Positions 52,791 to 62,287 of a stretch of 64,000 bases of DNA are shown here, piece by piece. Each line of letters opens with the position of its first letter. The stretch's first letter is position 1. The notes below the pieces were generated by a model. The model was not told the DNA's origin, ran no database searches, and worked only from the letters and a program-made list of their open reading frames with translations. This stretch comes from JAILEN01 sp036723975 (lineage in GTDB: Bacteria; Bacillota; Clostridia; Lachnospirales; Lachnospiraceae). Position numbers and translations under genes: made by a program. Location: assembly GCA_036723975.1 (NCBI GenBank), contig DAIMGJ010000007.1:48735-112734 (forward strand). Direction: 5' to 3'.

Positions 52791-53819
52791 TTAATTATTG
52801 ATTAATTTGTCGTCTTCGTTGTTCCAGCTATATAACTTGCGGACTTCCTTGCCGACTTTCTCTGCCGGATGTTCCGCAGCAAGCTTTCTCATTGCCTTGA
52901 AGTGAACCTGCTTTCCTGCAGGAGACATATCAAGTAAGAACTCTTTTGCAAAAGTACCGTCCTGGATGTCTTTTAAAATCTGCTTCATAGCCTTCTTTGT
53001 ATCTTCGGTAATGATCTTCGGTCCGGTAATATAATCACCATACTCAGCAGTATTTGAAATAGAATATCTCATTCCCTCGAAACCTGACTGGTAAATCAAA
53101 TCTACAATTAACTTCATCTCATGGATACATTCGAAGTATGCATTTCTCGGATCGTAACCTGCTTCTGTTAAGGTTTCGAAACCTGCCTGCATAAGTGCAC
53201 AAACACCACCACACAATACTGCCTGCTCTCCAAAAAGGTCAGTCTCTGTTTCCGTACGAAATGTTGTTTCCAAAAGGCCTGCTCTGGCTCCCCCGATACC
53301 AAGACCGTATGCCTTTGCCAAATCCCAAGCCTTTCCGGTTGCATCCTGTTCTACAGCGATCAAACAAGGTGTTCCTTTTCCTGCCTGATACTCGCTTCGT
53401 ACCGTATGTCCCGGAGCCTTTGGTGCAATCATGGTAACATCAACGTCTGCAGGTGGCTTAATACATCCAAAGTGAATGTTGAATCCGTGTGCGAACATCA
53501 ACATATTTCCGGCCTCCAAGTTTGGCTCAATATCCTTTTTATAAAGGTCAGCCTGGAGTTCATCATTAATTAAAATCATAATAATGTCAGCCTGCTTTGC
53601 AGCCTCTGCTGCTGTATATACCTTAAATCCCTGTGCCTCAGCTTTTGCCCATGACTTAGATCCTTCATACAAACCTATAATGACGTTGCATCCGGACTCC
53701 TTTAAGTTCAAAGCATGTGCATGACCCTGAGAACCATAACCGATAATTGCAATGGTCTTTCCGTTTAACAAGGAAAGGTCACAGTCTTCCTGATAAAAAA
53801 TTCTTGCTTCGTTTGCCAT
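52791..53819 (-). CDS. ilvC: Ketol-acid reductoisomerase
   Basis: Second step of branched-chain amino acid synthesis. GYGSQGHAHALNLKESG is the dinucleotide site (near residue 26), APKAPGHTVRSEY and the Mg-binding helix with CIHEMKLIVDLIY follow. 342 residues, the short class I form. It lies 69 bases after ilvN; between them a small hairpin (ACCCAAAGACTCTTGGGA on the minus strand) was seen. Confidence 0.97.
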   Translation of the reverse strand: MANEARIFYQEDCDLSLLNGKTIAIIGYGSQGHAHALNLKESGCNVIIGLYEGSKSWAKAEAQGFKVYTAAEAAKQADIIMILINDELQADLYKKDIEPNLEAGNMLMFAHGFNIHFGCIKPPADVDVTMIAPKAPGHTVRSEYQAGKGTPCLIAVEQDATGKAWDLAKAYGLGIGGARAGLLETTFRTETETDLFGEQAVLCGGVCALMQAGFETLTEAGYDPRNAYFECIHEMKLIVDLIYQSGFEGMRYSISNTAEYGDYITGPKIITEDTKKAMKQILKDIQDGTFAKEFLLDMSPAGKQVHFKAMRKLAAEHPAEKVGKEVRKLYSWNNEDDKLINN

Positions 53820-53888
53820 AATCTTCTTCCTCCTTCATGGCGATTGCCATTTGTAATATAAATATCCCAAGAGTCTTTGGGTATTTAA

Positions 53889-54410
53889 CTAGTCAATGTA
53901 CAGCACGTTTTCGCTTCCACGGGATAAACCGGTAATTCCGGTACGTGCCAACTCCAAAATCTCATATCCTGCCGCCTGTAAATCAGCAAGATAAGCATCT
54001 AACTTATCATGATTTCCGGTCATTTCCACAACCACCACTCCATGTGGCAAGTCTACATCTACAGACTTTCCATGATATTGTTCCAAGTGTTCCGCAAAAC
54101 TAAAGAATACATTTTCCGATTCTTCAGTAGCGCGAATTTTTACAAGCATCAGTTCTCTGGTAACGGATGAGGACGGTTCCAACACCTTAATGTCTACCAC
54201 ATCTTCAAGTTTTGCCACTTGTTTTTCAATCTGCTCCAAAATAAGCTCATCCCCGGATGTAACAATGGTCATACGGGTAAATCTCGGATCTGCAGTCACC
54301 CCTGCGGAAAAGCTTTCAATATTGTACCCTCTTCGGGAAAACAAACCGGAAACATGACTTAAGACACCGGAAGTATTTTCTACCAGAATCGAAAAGACTT
54401 TGATCTTCAC
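53889..54410 (-). CDS. ilvN: Acetolactate synthase, small (regulatory) subunit
   Basis: Regulatory subunit conferring valine feedback on acetolactate synthase. ACT domain SILVENTSGVLSHVSGLFSRRGYNIES at the N-terminus and a C-terminal half ending EILELARTGITGLSRG. The GTG at 54410 (MKIKVFSILVEN, 173 residues) is preferred because GAGG lies nine bases upstream; the GTG at 54425 overlaps that site. The catalytic subunit gene ilvB is not next to it. Confidence 0.93.
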   Translation of the reverse strand: MKIKVFSILVENTSGVLSHVSGLFSRRGYNIESFSAGVTADPRFTRMTIVTSGDELILEQIEKQVAKLEDVVDIKVLEPSSSVTRELMLVKIRATEESENVFFSFAEHLEQYHGKSVDVDLPHGVVVVEMTGNHDKLDAYLADLQAAGYEILELARTGITGLSRGSENVLYID

Positions 54411-54453
54411 TTGAATTTTCCTCACTTTTAAGTTAAATAATATTATCTTTTAC

Positions 54454-54481
54454 ATTCTATCATTAAAAATATCTTTGTCAA
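54454..54481 (-). promoter_or_regulatory. Promoter of ilvN-ilvC-leuC-leuD
   Basis: TTGACA (54476-54481), 16-base spacer, TAGAAT (54454-54459) on the minus strand. The leader to the ilvN start is about 40 bases, which excludes a T-box or leader-peptide attenuator here. Confidence 0.65.
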
Positions 54482-54492
54482 CACAAAAAACC

Positions 54493-56145
54493 TTATTGTT
54501 GCATTGTTTCCATCATCGGTGGGATAAGCTGTTTCTTTCTGGACACAACTCCCGGCAGAATCGCACTGTTTCGATCCGAAATCTTGTCCGCACCAAAGGT
54601 GGTGGATACGACGCTTTCCGCATTGGAGCCAAAGTACAAGAGTTCTGTGCTTTGTTCAATGATATTGGTCATCATCACAAAGACCATATTAAGCTGCATA
54701 TTATTAAGAACGGTTTCCATATAAAAAGCCAATTTCTCGCGAATACTTTCAAGCTGTGTACCGGACACCGCAGAAACCTGAGCCACCGCAAAGGTATCGT
54801 CATCCACATGGAACACTTTGAAGTCTTGATAGAAAATCTCTTCTACGCTCTTTTTACTGAAGTCACTGCCCGCCTCAAACATATGAAGTGCCAGTTCCTC
54901 ATAATCTACGCCGGCAATCTTTGCAAGTTCTTCTCCAACCTGTCGGTCCATAGGCGTGCACGTAGGTGAGCGGAACATCAATGTATCCGACAATATAGCG
55001 GATAACATCAAACCTGCCATCTCCTTTGGAATAATGATGTTCTTTTCCATATACATTAAATAAATAATAGTGGATGAACATCCAAGGGGCTGATTTCTGA
55101 AGTAAATCGGTTGAATGGTTTCCAAAGAACCAATCTTATGATGATCGATGATTTCCAAAATCTCTGCTTGTTCTATGCCGTCCACAGCCTGAGACTTTTC
55201 GTTGTGGTCCACCAGTATTACCTGTTTCTTTTGCATATTAAGCAAGTTTCTTCGGGAAAACATACCCACATATCTGCGGTTTTCATCTACTACCGGAAAG
55301 TCTCTGTGACGAACTCCCGCCATGGTCTCTCTCACATCATCAATATAATCATCCAAATCAAATGTGACCAGATTATCCTTTTTCATAAAATGCTTAATCG
55401 GCATACTCTGATGAATCAGGCGGGCAGTTGTAAAAGTGTCATACTCTGTGGTAATTAAAACACAGTCAATCTTTTGGGCCAAAGAAATGACATCCGGATC
55501 CACTACCGTAACGCCTGCAACAATCATACAGCTTGGGTTTTCTTCCAATGCAATAAGCTGTCGCTCACGAACATCCCCTAAGATAACCAAATCGTCATCT
55601 TCTATTTCACTTCGAAGGGTCTCTTCACTTCCGGAGGCAACCACAACCTTTCCTTTAATAAAGTAACCGTGGTCATTACCGCAAAGCATATGGCCCTTTA
55701 AAGTCTCGATAATATTTTTATACTGGGTACGGGCACGACTCAACTCGTTGTTGTCGTAAACATCCATATAAGAGTATGCGATATCTCCGTTTACAATAAC
55801 GCCCTCTAACATCTGGTTTTGAGTAACAATGGGGAGAGTAACCACGTCCTCGGAAAGCATAAGCTCCCATGCTTTCTTTAGGGAATAATGATCGCTGACG
55901 CCCTTGGTATGGCGAAGTTCAATATCTTTCACCTGTGTACCCACATCGTCTACCGTCTCCGGTTCTTCAACTCCAAAGCGATTTAAAACATAGGCTGTTT
56001 CACTGTTGATCTCTCCGGCCTTTTTGGGAATATAACGGCCATCACCCGTTTGATTTTTTAAATATGCATAAGAAATGGCCGCACAAATAGAATCCGTGTC
56101 CGGGTTCTTATGACCGATAACCCATACCTCTTTATCCTTTATCAT
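54493..56145 (-). CDS. Manganese-dependent inorganic pyrophosphatase with CBS and DRTGG domains
   Basis: Family II pyrophosphatase of the regulated type. The DHH domain starts VIGHKNPDTDSICAAISYAY; a CBS pair (about 75-125 and 245-300) encloses a DRTGG domain (about 130-240); the DHH motif resumes with VDHNEKSQAV and EIIDHHKIGSLE, and the DHHA2 domain ends SRKKQLIPPMM. CBS-PPases respond to adenine nucleotides, and those with DRTGG also to diadenosine polyphosphates. 550 residues. Confidence 0.95.
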   Translation of the reverse strand: MIKDKEVWVIGHKNPDTDSICAAISYAYLKNQTGDGRYIPKKAGEINSETAYVLNRFGVEEPETVDDVGTQVKDIELRHTKGVSDHYSLKKAWELMLSEDVVTLPIVTQNQMLEGVIVNGDIAYSYMDVYDNNELSRARTQYKNIIETLKGHMLCGNDHGYFIKGKVVVASGSEETLRSEIEDDDLVILGDVRERQLIALEENPSCMIVAGVTVVDPDVISLAQKIDCVLITTEYDTFTTARLIHQSMPIKHFMKKDNLVTFDLDDYIDDVRETMAGVRHRDFPVVDENRRYVGMFSRRNLLNMQKKQVILVDHNEKSQAVDGIEQAEILEIIDHHKIGSLETIQPIYFRNQPLGCSSTIIYLMYMEKNIIIPKEMAGLMLSAILSDTLMFRSPTCTPMDRQVGEELAKIAGVDYEELALHMFEAGSDFSKKSVEEIFYQDFKVFHVDDDTFAVAQVSAVSGTQLESIREKLAFYMETVLNNMQLNMVFVMMTNIIEQSTELLYFGSNAESVVSTTFGADKISDRNSAILPGVVSRKKQLIPPMMETMQQ

Positions 56146-56159
56146 TCATTCTCCTTTTT

Positions 56160-56198
56160 AAAAAAAGCCGACTGCAGCAAAAATAAACCGCAGTCGGA
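56160..56198 (-). terminator. Terminator after the coiled-coil protein gene
   Basis: CCGACTGC pairs with GCAGTCGG around a 14-base loop, followed by a run of T on the minus strand, just after the stop at 56210 and before the pyrophosphatase gene. Confidence 0.75.
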
Positions 56199-56209
56199 GT
56201 GTCAATTCA

Positions 56210-56821
56210 TTAAATAATATCTAAAAGTGCCAAAAGAACGGCAACAACCACACCAAGATTTAAAAGCATAAGAAATGTAAGGAACCCAACTCTACCGCCA
56301 AGTTTCTTTACCATAGCCTGCGTTTCCTCGAAGCGCTTATCCTGTTCGTCTCTTTCTTTGAGCAAATCCTGAATATTGCGATACACTCTGACATTCTCAT
56401 CGTGTACTTTTTCAAACAATCCCTCTTTCATACCTTCTACGGACTCAGACATGGTATCAAGTGGCTGTTTTAACTCTCCAAGAGCTCGATCCACCTGCGT
56501 CTCCACATTGGTGACAAGACTGTCAGCTTCTTTTTGTTTTTGAGCAAGTTCATCCTCGAGCTTCGCAATCTTGTTCTGTGTTTCTTGATTCTGAGCCTCT
56601 TTTTGGCGAAGCAGCTCTTCCAAATCGCTGACACGATCTTCTCTCTCTTTAATTAAAGACTGAATATCCTCCGCTTTCTGGCGAAATGCATCAATCTGTT
56701 GAAATAACTCATCGTCTTTATCGATATATACCTTTTTTTCTTCCACTTTATCCAATTCCTCTTTAATCGTATTTGACGGGAATTCAATTCCTGCCGCATC
56801 TAATCGTTCTTCGATTTCCAT
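56210..56821 (-). CDS. Tail-anchored coiled-coil protein of unknown function
   Basis: A 203-residue protein I cannot assign. Residues 30-175 are almost continuous charged heptads (DIQSLIKEREDRVSDLEELL and KIAKLEDELAQKQKEADSL), predicted coiled coil. The last 25 residues form one membrane helix (VGFLTFLMLLNLGVVVAVLL) ending three residues from the C-terminus. This would place the coil in the cytoplasm, anchored by its tail. It is transcribed alone, with its own terminator. Confidence 0.7.
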   Translation of the reverse strand: MEIEERLDAAGIEFPSNTIKEELDKVEEKKVYIDKDDELFQQIDAFRQKAEDIQSLIKEREDRVSDLEELLRQKEAQNQETQNKIAKLEDELAQKQKEADSLVTNVETQVDRALGELKQPLDTMSESVEGMKEGLFEKVHDENVRVYRNIQDLLKERDEQDKRFEETQAMVKKLGGRVGFLTFLMLLNLGVVVAVLLALLDII

Positions 56822-56899
56822 GGGTTTTCACCTCACGATTTTCTAATATTACACTCCATCATCATATCATTTAAAAGAACTAATGTAAATGGAAAAACA

Positions 56900-56938
56900 A
56901 AGAAAAAGAGCCGTCTTCCAAACGGAAGACGACCCTTT
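56900..56938 (-). terminator. Terminator after nifJ
   Basis: GTCGTCTTCC-GTTT-GGAAGACGGC on the minus strand followed by TCTTTTTC, 24 bases after the nifJ stop. Confidence 0.85.
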
Positions 56939-56961
56939 TGTATGTAGGAAACAACTAATAA

Positions 56962-59900
56962 TTAGTCTGCTTTGTAAAGATCTACCAACTTGTTCAAGTA
57001 GTTGTAACGATCCTTATACTGCTGTTCAGATTCAGCAAAGAGCTTAGCTGCCTTGTTCGGGTTGAACTTAGCCAAAGCTGCGTATCTGCTTTCACCCTTT
57101 AAGAATTCCTGGAAGTCTCCTGTAGGAGCCTTAGAATCTAAGATGAATGCATCCTTGCCTTCTTTAGCAAGTTCAGGATTGAATCTGAAGTCGAACCAGT
57201 AACCAGCTTCAACGGCTAACTTCTCTTCTGTCTGAGCCTTAGCCATACCCTTACGGATACCATGGTTGATACATGGAGCGTAAGCGATGATTACGGATGG
57301 TCCCGGGTATGCTTCTGCTTCTGCAAGTGCCTTTACGCACTGTGCAGGATCCGCACCCATGTTGATCTGTGCAACGTATACATAGCCGTAGCTCATTGCA
57401 ATACCTGCAAGATCTTTCTTCTTGGTCTCTTTACCACCTGCTGCGAACTGAGCGATAGCTCCGAGCGGTGTAGACTTAGAAGACTGTCCACCTGTATTAG
57501 AGTAAACTTCGGTATCGTAAATCATGATGTTGATGTCCTTACCGGAAGCGATAACGTGATCTAAACCACCGAATCCGATATCGTAAGCCCATCCGTCACC
57601 ACCGAAGATCCACTGTGACTTCTTAGCAAGGTAATCCTTCTCTTTCAGAACTGCCTTAGCCTTATCAGAACCTTCCTTCTCTAATGCTGCAACTAACTTG
57701 TCAGTAGCAAGTCCGTTGGTAACACCTGAATTGAAGGTATCATTCCACTCTGCAACTGCAGACTTAACGTCAGCAGATGAAGTAGATTCAACGATTTCGT
57801 CTAACGTTGCTTTTAAGCGATCACGAATTGCGCGCTGTGCAAGTAACATACCATAACCAAATTCAGCTGCATCTTCGAAGAGTGAGTTAGACCATGCAGG
57901 ACCCTGACCCTTAGCATTTACAGTGTATGGTGTAGAAGGTGATGAGTTACCCCAGATAGAAGAACATCCTGTAGCATTTGCAATGTACATTCTATCACCG
58001 AATAACTGAGTGATTAACTTCGCATACGGTGTTTCTCCACATCCACCACAAGCTCCTGAGAACTCTAAGAGCGGCTGCTTGAACTGAGATCCCTTTACGC
58101 TGTTAACCTTAAACTTCTCAATGATTTCAGTCTTCTCCGGAAGAGTAACTGCATAATCGAAGTATGCCTGCTCGCCTTCATTCTCTTCGAAGGACTGCAT
58201 TGTAATAGCCTGAACCTTATCAGGACAAACGTTAACGCATGATCCACATCCTGTACAGTCAAATGCAGATACAACGATAGCAAACTTGTAATCCGGCATC
58301 TGGTTCATATCCTTCATCGGCATATTTGCAGGAGCCTTAGCAACTTCATCAGCGGTCATGGCTACCGGACGAATTGCTGCATGAGGACAAACGTATGAAC
58401 ACTGGTTACACTGGATACACTTCGTAGCATCCCATACAGGAACGTCTGTTGCAACACCACGTTTTTCGAATGCTGCTGTACCTGAAGGTGTATGTCCGTC
58501 AACATATTTCTTAGCAACAGAAACAGGAATTGTGTTACCCTGCTGAGCGTTAACCTTCTGCTGGATATCCTTAACGAATTCAACAGCAGCGCCTGTGCCC
58601 TTAACTTCTGCAGAGAAATCATCATCCTTGCAGTTCTTCCAAGACTCAGGAACGTTAACCTTAACGTAAGCTGTAGCACCTGCATCGATAGCGTCATGGT
58701 TCATCTTAACGATGTCATCACCCTTCTTTGCATAAGACTTAGTAGCAGCGTCCTTCATAAGCTTGATAACTTCTTCTTCAGGAATCAACTTGGTAAGTGA
58801 GAAGAATGCTGACTGAAGTACGGTATTAATTCTCTTTCCAAGACCGATTTCTTTACCGATCTTAACACCATCGATGATATAGAACTGAATGTTGTTCTCA
58901 GCGATGTATCTCTTAACCTGTCCAGGAAGCTTTTCATCTAATTCATCTTCTGTCCACTGAGTGTTGAAGAGGAATGTTCCGCCCGGTACCAAATCCTGAA
59001 CCATGTTGTACTTGTAGATATATGCAGTACAGTGGCAAGCTACGAAGTTTGCCTGGCTGATAAGGTATGTAGAACGGATTGGTGTGTGACCAAAACGTAA
59101 GTGAGAAATGGTAACACCACCGGACTTCTTTGAGTCATAATCGAAGTATGCCTGAGCATACATATCTGTGTTATCACCAATAATCTTGATAGAGTTCTTG
59201 TTAGCACCTACGGTACCATCTGCACCAAGACCCCAGAACTTACAGTTTGTAGTTCCTTCCGGAGTTGTAACAGGGTTCTCTTTACGCTCAAGAGAAAGGT
59301 GAGTAACATCATCGTTGATAGAAAGAGTAAATCTTTCTTTATCTTCATTATGATATACAGCAATGATATCTGCAGGAATGGTATCCTTAGATCCAAGACC
59401 GTAACGACCACCAAATACTTCTACAGAATCGAACTTAGATCCCTTTAATGCTGCTACTACGTCTAAGTAAAGCGGCTCACCAAGAGATCCCGGCTCTTTT
59501 GTACGATCAAGTACGTAGATTCTCTTAACAGAATCAGGGATTGCTTCAATTAAAGCTTCCTTAACGAACGGACGATACAAACGAACCTTAACAACACCGA
59601 CTTTTTCACCACGAGCCATTAAGAAATCAATGGTCTCATCGATGGTCTCGCAAACAGATCCCATAGCAACGATTACGCGCTCAGCATCAGCTGCACCATA
59701 GTAGTTGAATAACTTGTAGTCGGTACCAATCATGTCATTGATCTTATCCATGTACTTCTGAACGATAGCCGGTAACTCATCATAGAATGAGTTGCAAGCT
59801 TCACGAGACTGGAAGAAAATATCCGGGTTCTGAGCAGATCCCATTTCCTTTGGCTTGTTCGGATTCAATGCGTTAGCTTTGAACTCTTCTACCTTATCCC

Positions 59901-60504
59901 AAGGCATTAAGCTTGAAAGTTCAGCATAGTTATCCTTTTCAGACCATGTCTCAATCTTCTGAATTTCGTGAGAAGTTCTGAATCCATCGAAGAAGTTAAT
60001 GAAAGGAATCTTTCCTTCGATAGCTGCGAGGTGAGCAACCGGAGTTAAGTCCATAACTTCCTGTACAGATGATTCACAAAGCATAGCAACACCTGTCTGA
60101 CGGCAAGCGTAAACATCTGAGTGATCACCAAAAATATTAAGTGCGTGTGTAGCAACGCAACGAGCGGATACGTTGAATACACCCGGGAGTCCCTCACCTG
60201 CAATCTTGTAAAGGTTCGGGATCATAAGTAAAAGTCCCTGAGAAGCGGTGTATGTAGCGGTAAGTGCACCAGCGGCCAAAGAACCGTGAACTGCACCTGC
60301 AGCACCTGCTTCTGACTGCATCTCTGTAATCTGAACTGTCTGGCCAAATAAGTTTTTACGGCCTGCGTTTGCCCATTCATCTACATGCTCCGGCATAACA
60401 GATGAAGGAGTGATGGGATACATAGCTGCTACTTCAGTAAATGCATAAGATGCATGAGCTGCAGCCTGATTACCATCCATGGTTTTCATAGATCTCTTAA
60501 TCAT
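56962..60504 (-). CDS. nifJ: Pyruvate:ferredoxin (flavodoxin) oxidoreductase
   Basis: Oxidises pyruvate to acetyl-CoA and CO2 while reducing ferredoxin, central to anaerobic fermentation. One chain of 1180 residues with all domains: N-terminal MDGNQAAAHASYAFTEVAAM and YPITPSS, two 4Fe-4S motifs CIQCNQCSYVCP and CTGCGSCVNVCP (about 690-760), a third cluster site near ACGGCGETPYAKL, and the thiamine-diphosphate motif GDGWAYDIGFGGLDHV. ATG 60504 follows AGGAGG; the upstream in-frame codon at 60534 has no site. Single-gene unit; a TATAAT at 60537-60542 may be its -10 box, with a poor -35. Confidence 0.98.
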   Translation of the reverse strand: MIKRSMKTMDGNQAAAHASYAFTEVAAMYPITPSSVMPEHVDEWANAGRKNLFGQTVQITEMQSEAGAAGAVHGSLAAGALTATYTASQGLLLMIPNLYKIAGEGLPGVFNVSARCVATHALNIFGDHSDVYACRQTGVAMLCESSVQEVMDLTPVAHLAAIEGKIPFINFFDGFRTSHEIQKIETWSEKDNYAELSSLMPWDKVEEFKANALNPNKPKEMGSAQNPDIFFQSREACNSFYDELPAIVQKYMDKINDMIGTDYKLFNYYGAADAERVIVAMGSVCETIDETIDFLMARGEKVGVVKVRLYRPFVKEALIEAIPDSVKRIYVLDRTKEPGSLGEPLYLDVVAALKGSKFDSVEVFGGRYGLGSKDTIPADIIAVYHNEDKERFTLSINDDVTHLSLERKENPVTTPEGTTNCKFWGLGADGTVGANKNSIKIIGDNTDMYAQAYFDYDSKKSGGVTISHLRFGHTPIRSTYLISQANFVACHCTAYIYKYNMVQDLVPGGTFLFNTQWTEDELDEKLPGQVKRYIAENNIQFYIIDGVKIGKEIGLGKRINTVLQSAFFSLTKLIPEEEVIKLMKDAATKSYAKKGDDIVKMNHDAIDAGATAYVKVNVPESWKNCKDDDFSAEVKGTGAAVEFVKDIQQKVNAQQGNTIPVSVAKKYVDGHTPSGTAAFEKRGVATDVPVWDATKCIQCNQCSYVCPHAAIRPVAMTADEVAKAPANMPMKDMNQMPDYKFAIVVSAFDCTGCGSCVNVCPDKVQAITMQSFEENEGEQAYFDYAVTLPEKTEIIEKFKVNSVKGSQFKQPLLEFSGACGGCGETPYAKLITQLFGDRMYIANATGCSSIWGNSSPSTPYTVNAKGQGPAWSNSLFEDAAEFGYGMLLAQRAIRDRLKATLDEIVESTSSADVKSAVAEWNDTFNSGVTNGLATDKLVAALEKEGSDKAKAVLKEKDYLAKKSQWIFGGDGWAYDIGFGGLDHVIASGKDINIMIYDTEVYSNTGGQSSKSTPLGAIAQFAAGGKETKKKDLAGIAMSYGYVYVAQINMGADPAQCVKALAEAEAYPGPSVIIAYAPCINHGIRKGMAKAQTEEKLAVEAGYWFDFRFNPELAKEGKDAFILDSKAPTGDFQEFLKGESRYAALAKFNPNKAAKLFAESEQQYKDRYNYLNKLVDLYKAD

Positions 60505-60592
60505 GTTGTTTCCTCCTACAATATATACTTTCATACATTATATATGATACGAAATCTTATGACGCCCCAAAAAAGGCGACTATACATAGTTT

Positions 60593-60631
60593 AAGGACTT
60601 TGAAGTAAAAAATCAATACTTCAAAGTCCTT
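60593..60631. repeat. Inverted repeat between nifJ and the receptor gene
   Basis: Perfect 14-base arms AAGGACTTTGAAGT and ACTTCAAAGTCCTT enclose an 11-base loop. It may end transcription of the receptor gene, whose stop is at 60679, but the minus strand has no T run; the plus strand does. Direction is uncertain. Confidence 0.5.
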
Positions 60632-60678
60632 ATTTTGTTTAAAATCGCATACACCGATTAGAAATGCATGTTTTGTTT

Positions 60679-62130
60679 TTATTCGTTTGCGAACTGTGTT
60701 TTCAAGTCGTCGGACAATCCCGCAATACCGTTAATCTCGCTTTCCACTTCGGTAACGGAATCCTGCTGCTGAGAAATGCTTTCAGTAATGCTCTGAATCA
60801 TTGCGGAATTTTCTTCATTCGTAGCAACAAGGGTCTCAATTTCATCCTGAATAGCAGCGAAGTTCTGGCGGATATTCTCAATCACACTGTACTGCTCAGA
60901 AACCGCATTTTCTGCTTCTTCGGTAGACTGACGAATGCCTGCAAACACATCCAAAAGGCCGCCCATCTTTTCAACACCATCCTGTGCAGCTTCTGCACCG
61001 GCATTGATCTTGTTGGAAACCTGTCCGGTTGTCTGGGTAAGACCATCCAAAATCTCTTTGATGTTGTCAGCCGCATTTGAGGACTGCTCCGCCAACTGAC
61101 GAATCTCATCTGCTACTACCGCAAATCCCTTACCGGCTTCACCGGCACGAGCTGCCTCGATAGATGCATTTAAGGAAAGCAAATTGGTCTGACCTGCAAT
61201 GGAGTTAATCTCATCCGTAATACTTGTAATCTTTGTCATCTCTGAAATCAAGCCATCCGTTGCTGTCTGTGCTTCGGTAACCACCTCAACCATATTGCCA
61301 AGATCCTCTTTGAAGATATTTACTTCACGATCACCGTTATCCACTGACTCACGAACCTGATCAAAGGACTTTTCAAGTTCCTTTGCCATTTCGTAGTTCT
61401 TGTTTACTTCTTCATTTGCGGAATTAATCTTTTCACTGAAGGTAATGGTTGCATTTGTGGTAGACTCCACAACCTTACCCATCTGATCACTTGCTTCCGT
61501 AACACTGTTTGCCTGTGCAACCAGCTGTTCCACACCATTCTTGCAAGAATCAATTGCATTGTTTAAGTTCTTTGCAATGCCGTTTGCTGCTTCACCGTTT
61601 TCCTGAACGATAGCAAGGGTCTCTTCTGCTTTATCAACGAAGGAACGTCCACGTCGAACAGATAGAATAAGCATAACCGCTTCAAATATAAGAATCGTAA
61701 CCTTCGTAAGCGCCCCTGCCAAAGTACCACCGTTTCCATCAATAACAGTTGGGAAAAACAGTGCGGATAATAATCCGTCAATACCCATCACCGTAACAAA
61801 TACTTTGATGTATTTTTCTTCAAAGTAAAGTGCTGTCATCGCAACAAATAAATAGTTACATAAAAAAGAAACGGCATTTCCTCCCACAACATAGGCATAT
61901 ACCGTCGTAGCCAGCGCAGGGGTAAGAATAATTCCCATGGCTTTTTTTAAATCATCCTTTACAAACTTGTAAGAAATAATACCAATAACTCCGGCAATAA
62001 CTAAAACCACACAACCGTTAACTGCCGCGAGAAAATCGCCTCCGGCCGCCAATAAACTAAGTGCAATCATTGCTGCAATACCAACCCAGACAATCGTCAG
62101 GTTGCTCTTATGAAGTTTGTTGATTTCCAT
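60679..62130 (-). CDS. Methyl-accepting chemotaxis protein without extracellular domain (second copy)
   Basis: A 483-residue receptor similar in plan to the one at 20.9 kb: about six membrane segments in the first 175 residues with short loops, then a cytoplasmic signalling coil with the tip NASIEAARAGEAGKGFAVVA. No HAMP or external sensor is apparent. The two copies differ in the membrane part. Start ATG 62130 has CGGAGGG upstream. Transcribed alone, divergently from the ABC-F gene. Confidence 0.9.
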   Translation of the reverse strand: MEINKLHKSNLTIVWVGIAAMIALSLLAAGGDFLAAVNGCVVLVIAGVIGIISYKFVKDDLKKAMGIILTPALATTVYAYVVGGNAVSFLCNYLFVAMTALYFEEKYIKVFVTVMGIDGLLSALFFPTVIDGNGGTLAGALTKVTILIFEAVMLILSVRRGRSFVDKAEETLAIVQENGEAANGIAKNLNNAIDSCKNGVEQLVAQANSVTEASDQMGKVVESTTNATITFSEKINSANEEVNKNYEMAKELEKSFDQVRESVDNGDREVNIFKEDLGNMVEVVTEAQTATDGLISEMTKITSITDEINSIAGQTNLLSLNASIEAARAGEAGKGFAVVADEIRQLAEQSSNAADNIKEILDGLTQTTGQVSNKINAGAEAAQDGVEKMGGLLDVFAGIRQSTEEAENAVSEQYSVIENIRQNFAAIQDEIETLVATNEENSAMIQSITESISQQQDSVTEVESEINGIAGLSDDLKTQFANE

Positions 62131-62214
62131 AACCTTCTGTATCCCTCCGTATAATTTTCTAGTCGTATTTTAGCATATTTTCTTTTCACATAAAATAAGG
62201 AGATTTAAAAAAAC

Positions 62215-62242
62215 TTGAAAAATACACAATTTTTTGTACAAT
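62215..62242 (+). promoter_or_regulatory. Predicted promoter of the ABC-F gene
   Basis: TTGAAA (62215-62220), 16-base spacer, TACAAT (62237-62242), about 45 bases before the ABC-F start. Confidence 0.6.
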
Positions 62243-62287
62243 AGGGATGTTGCACTTTAATTCGAGAATAATGAAAGGATTCCAATC

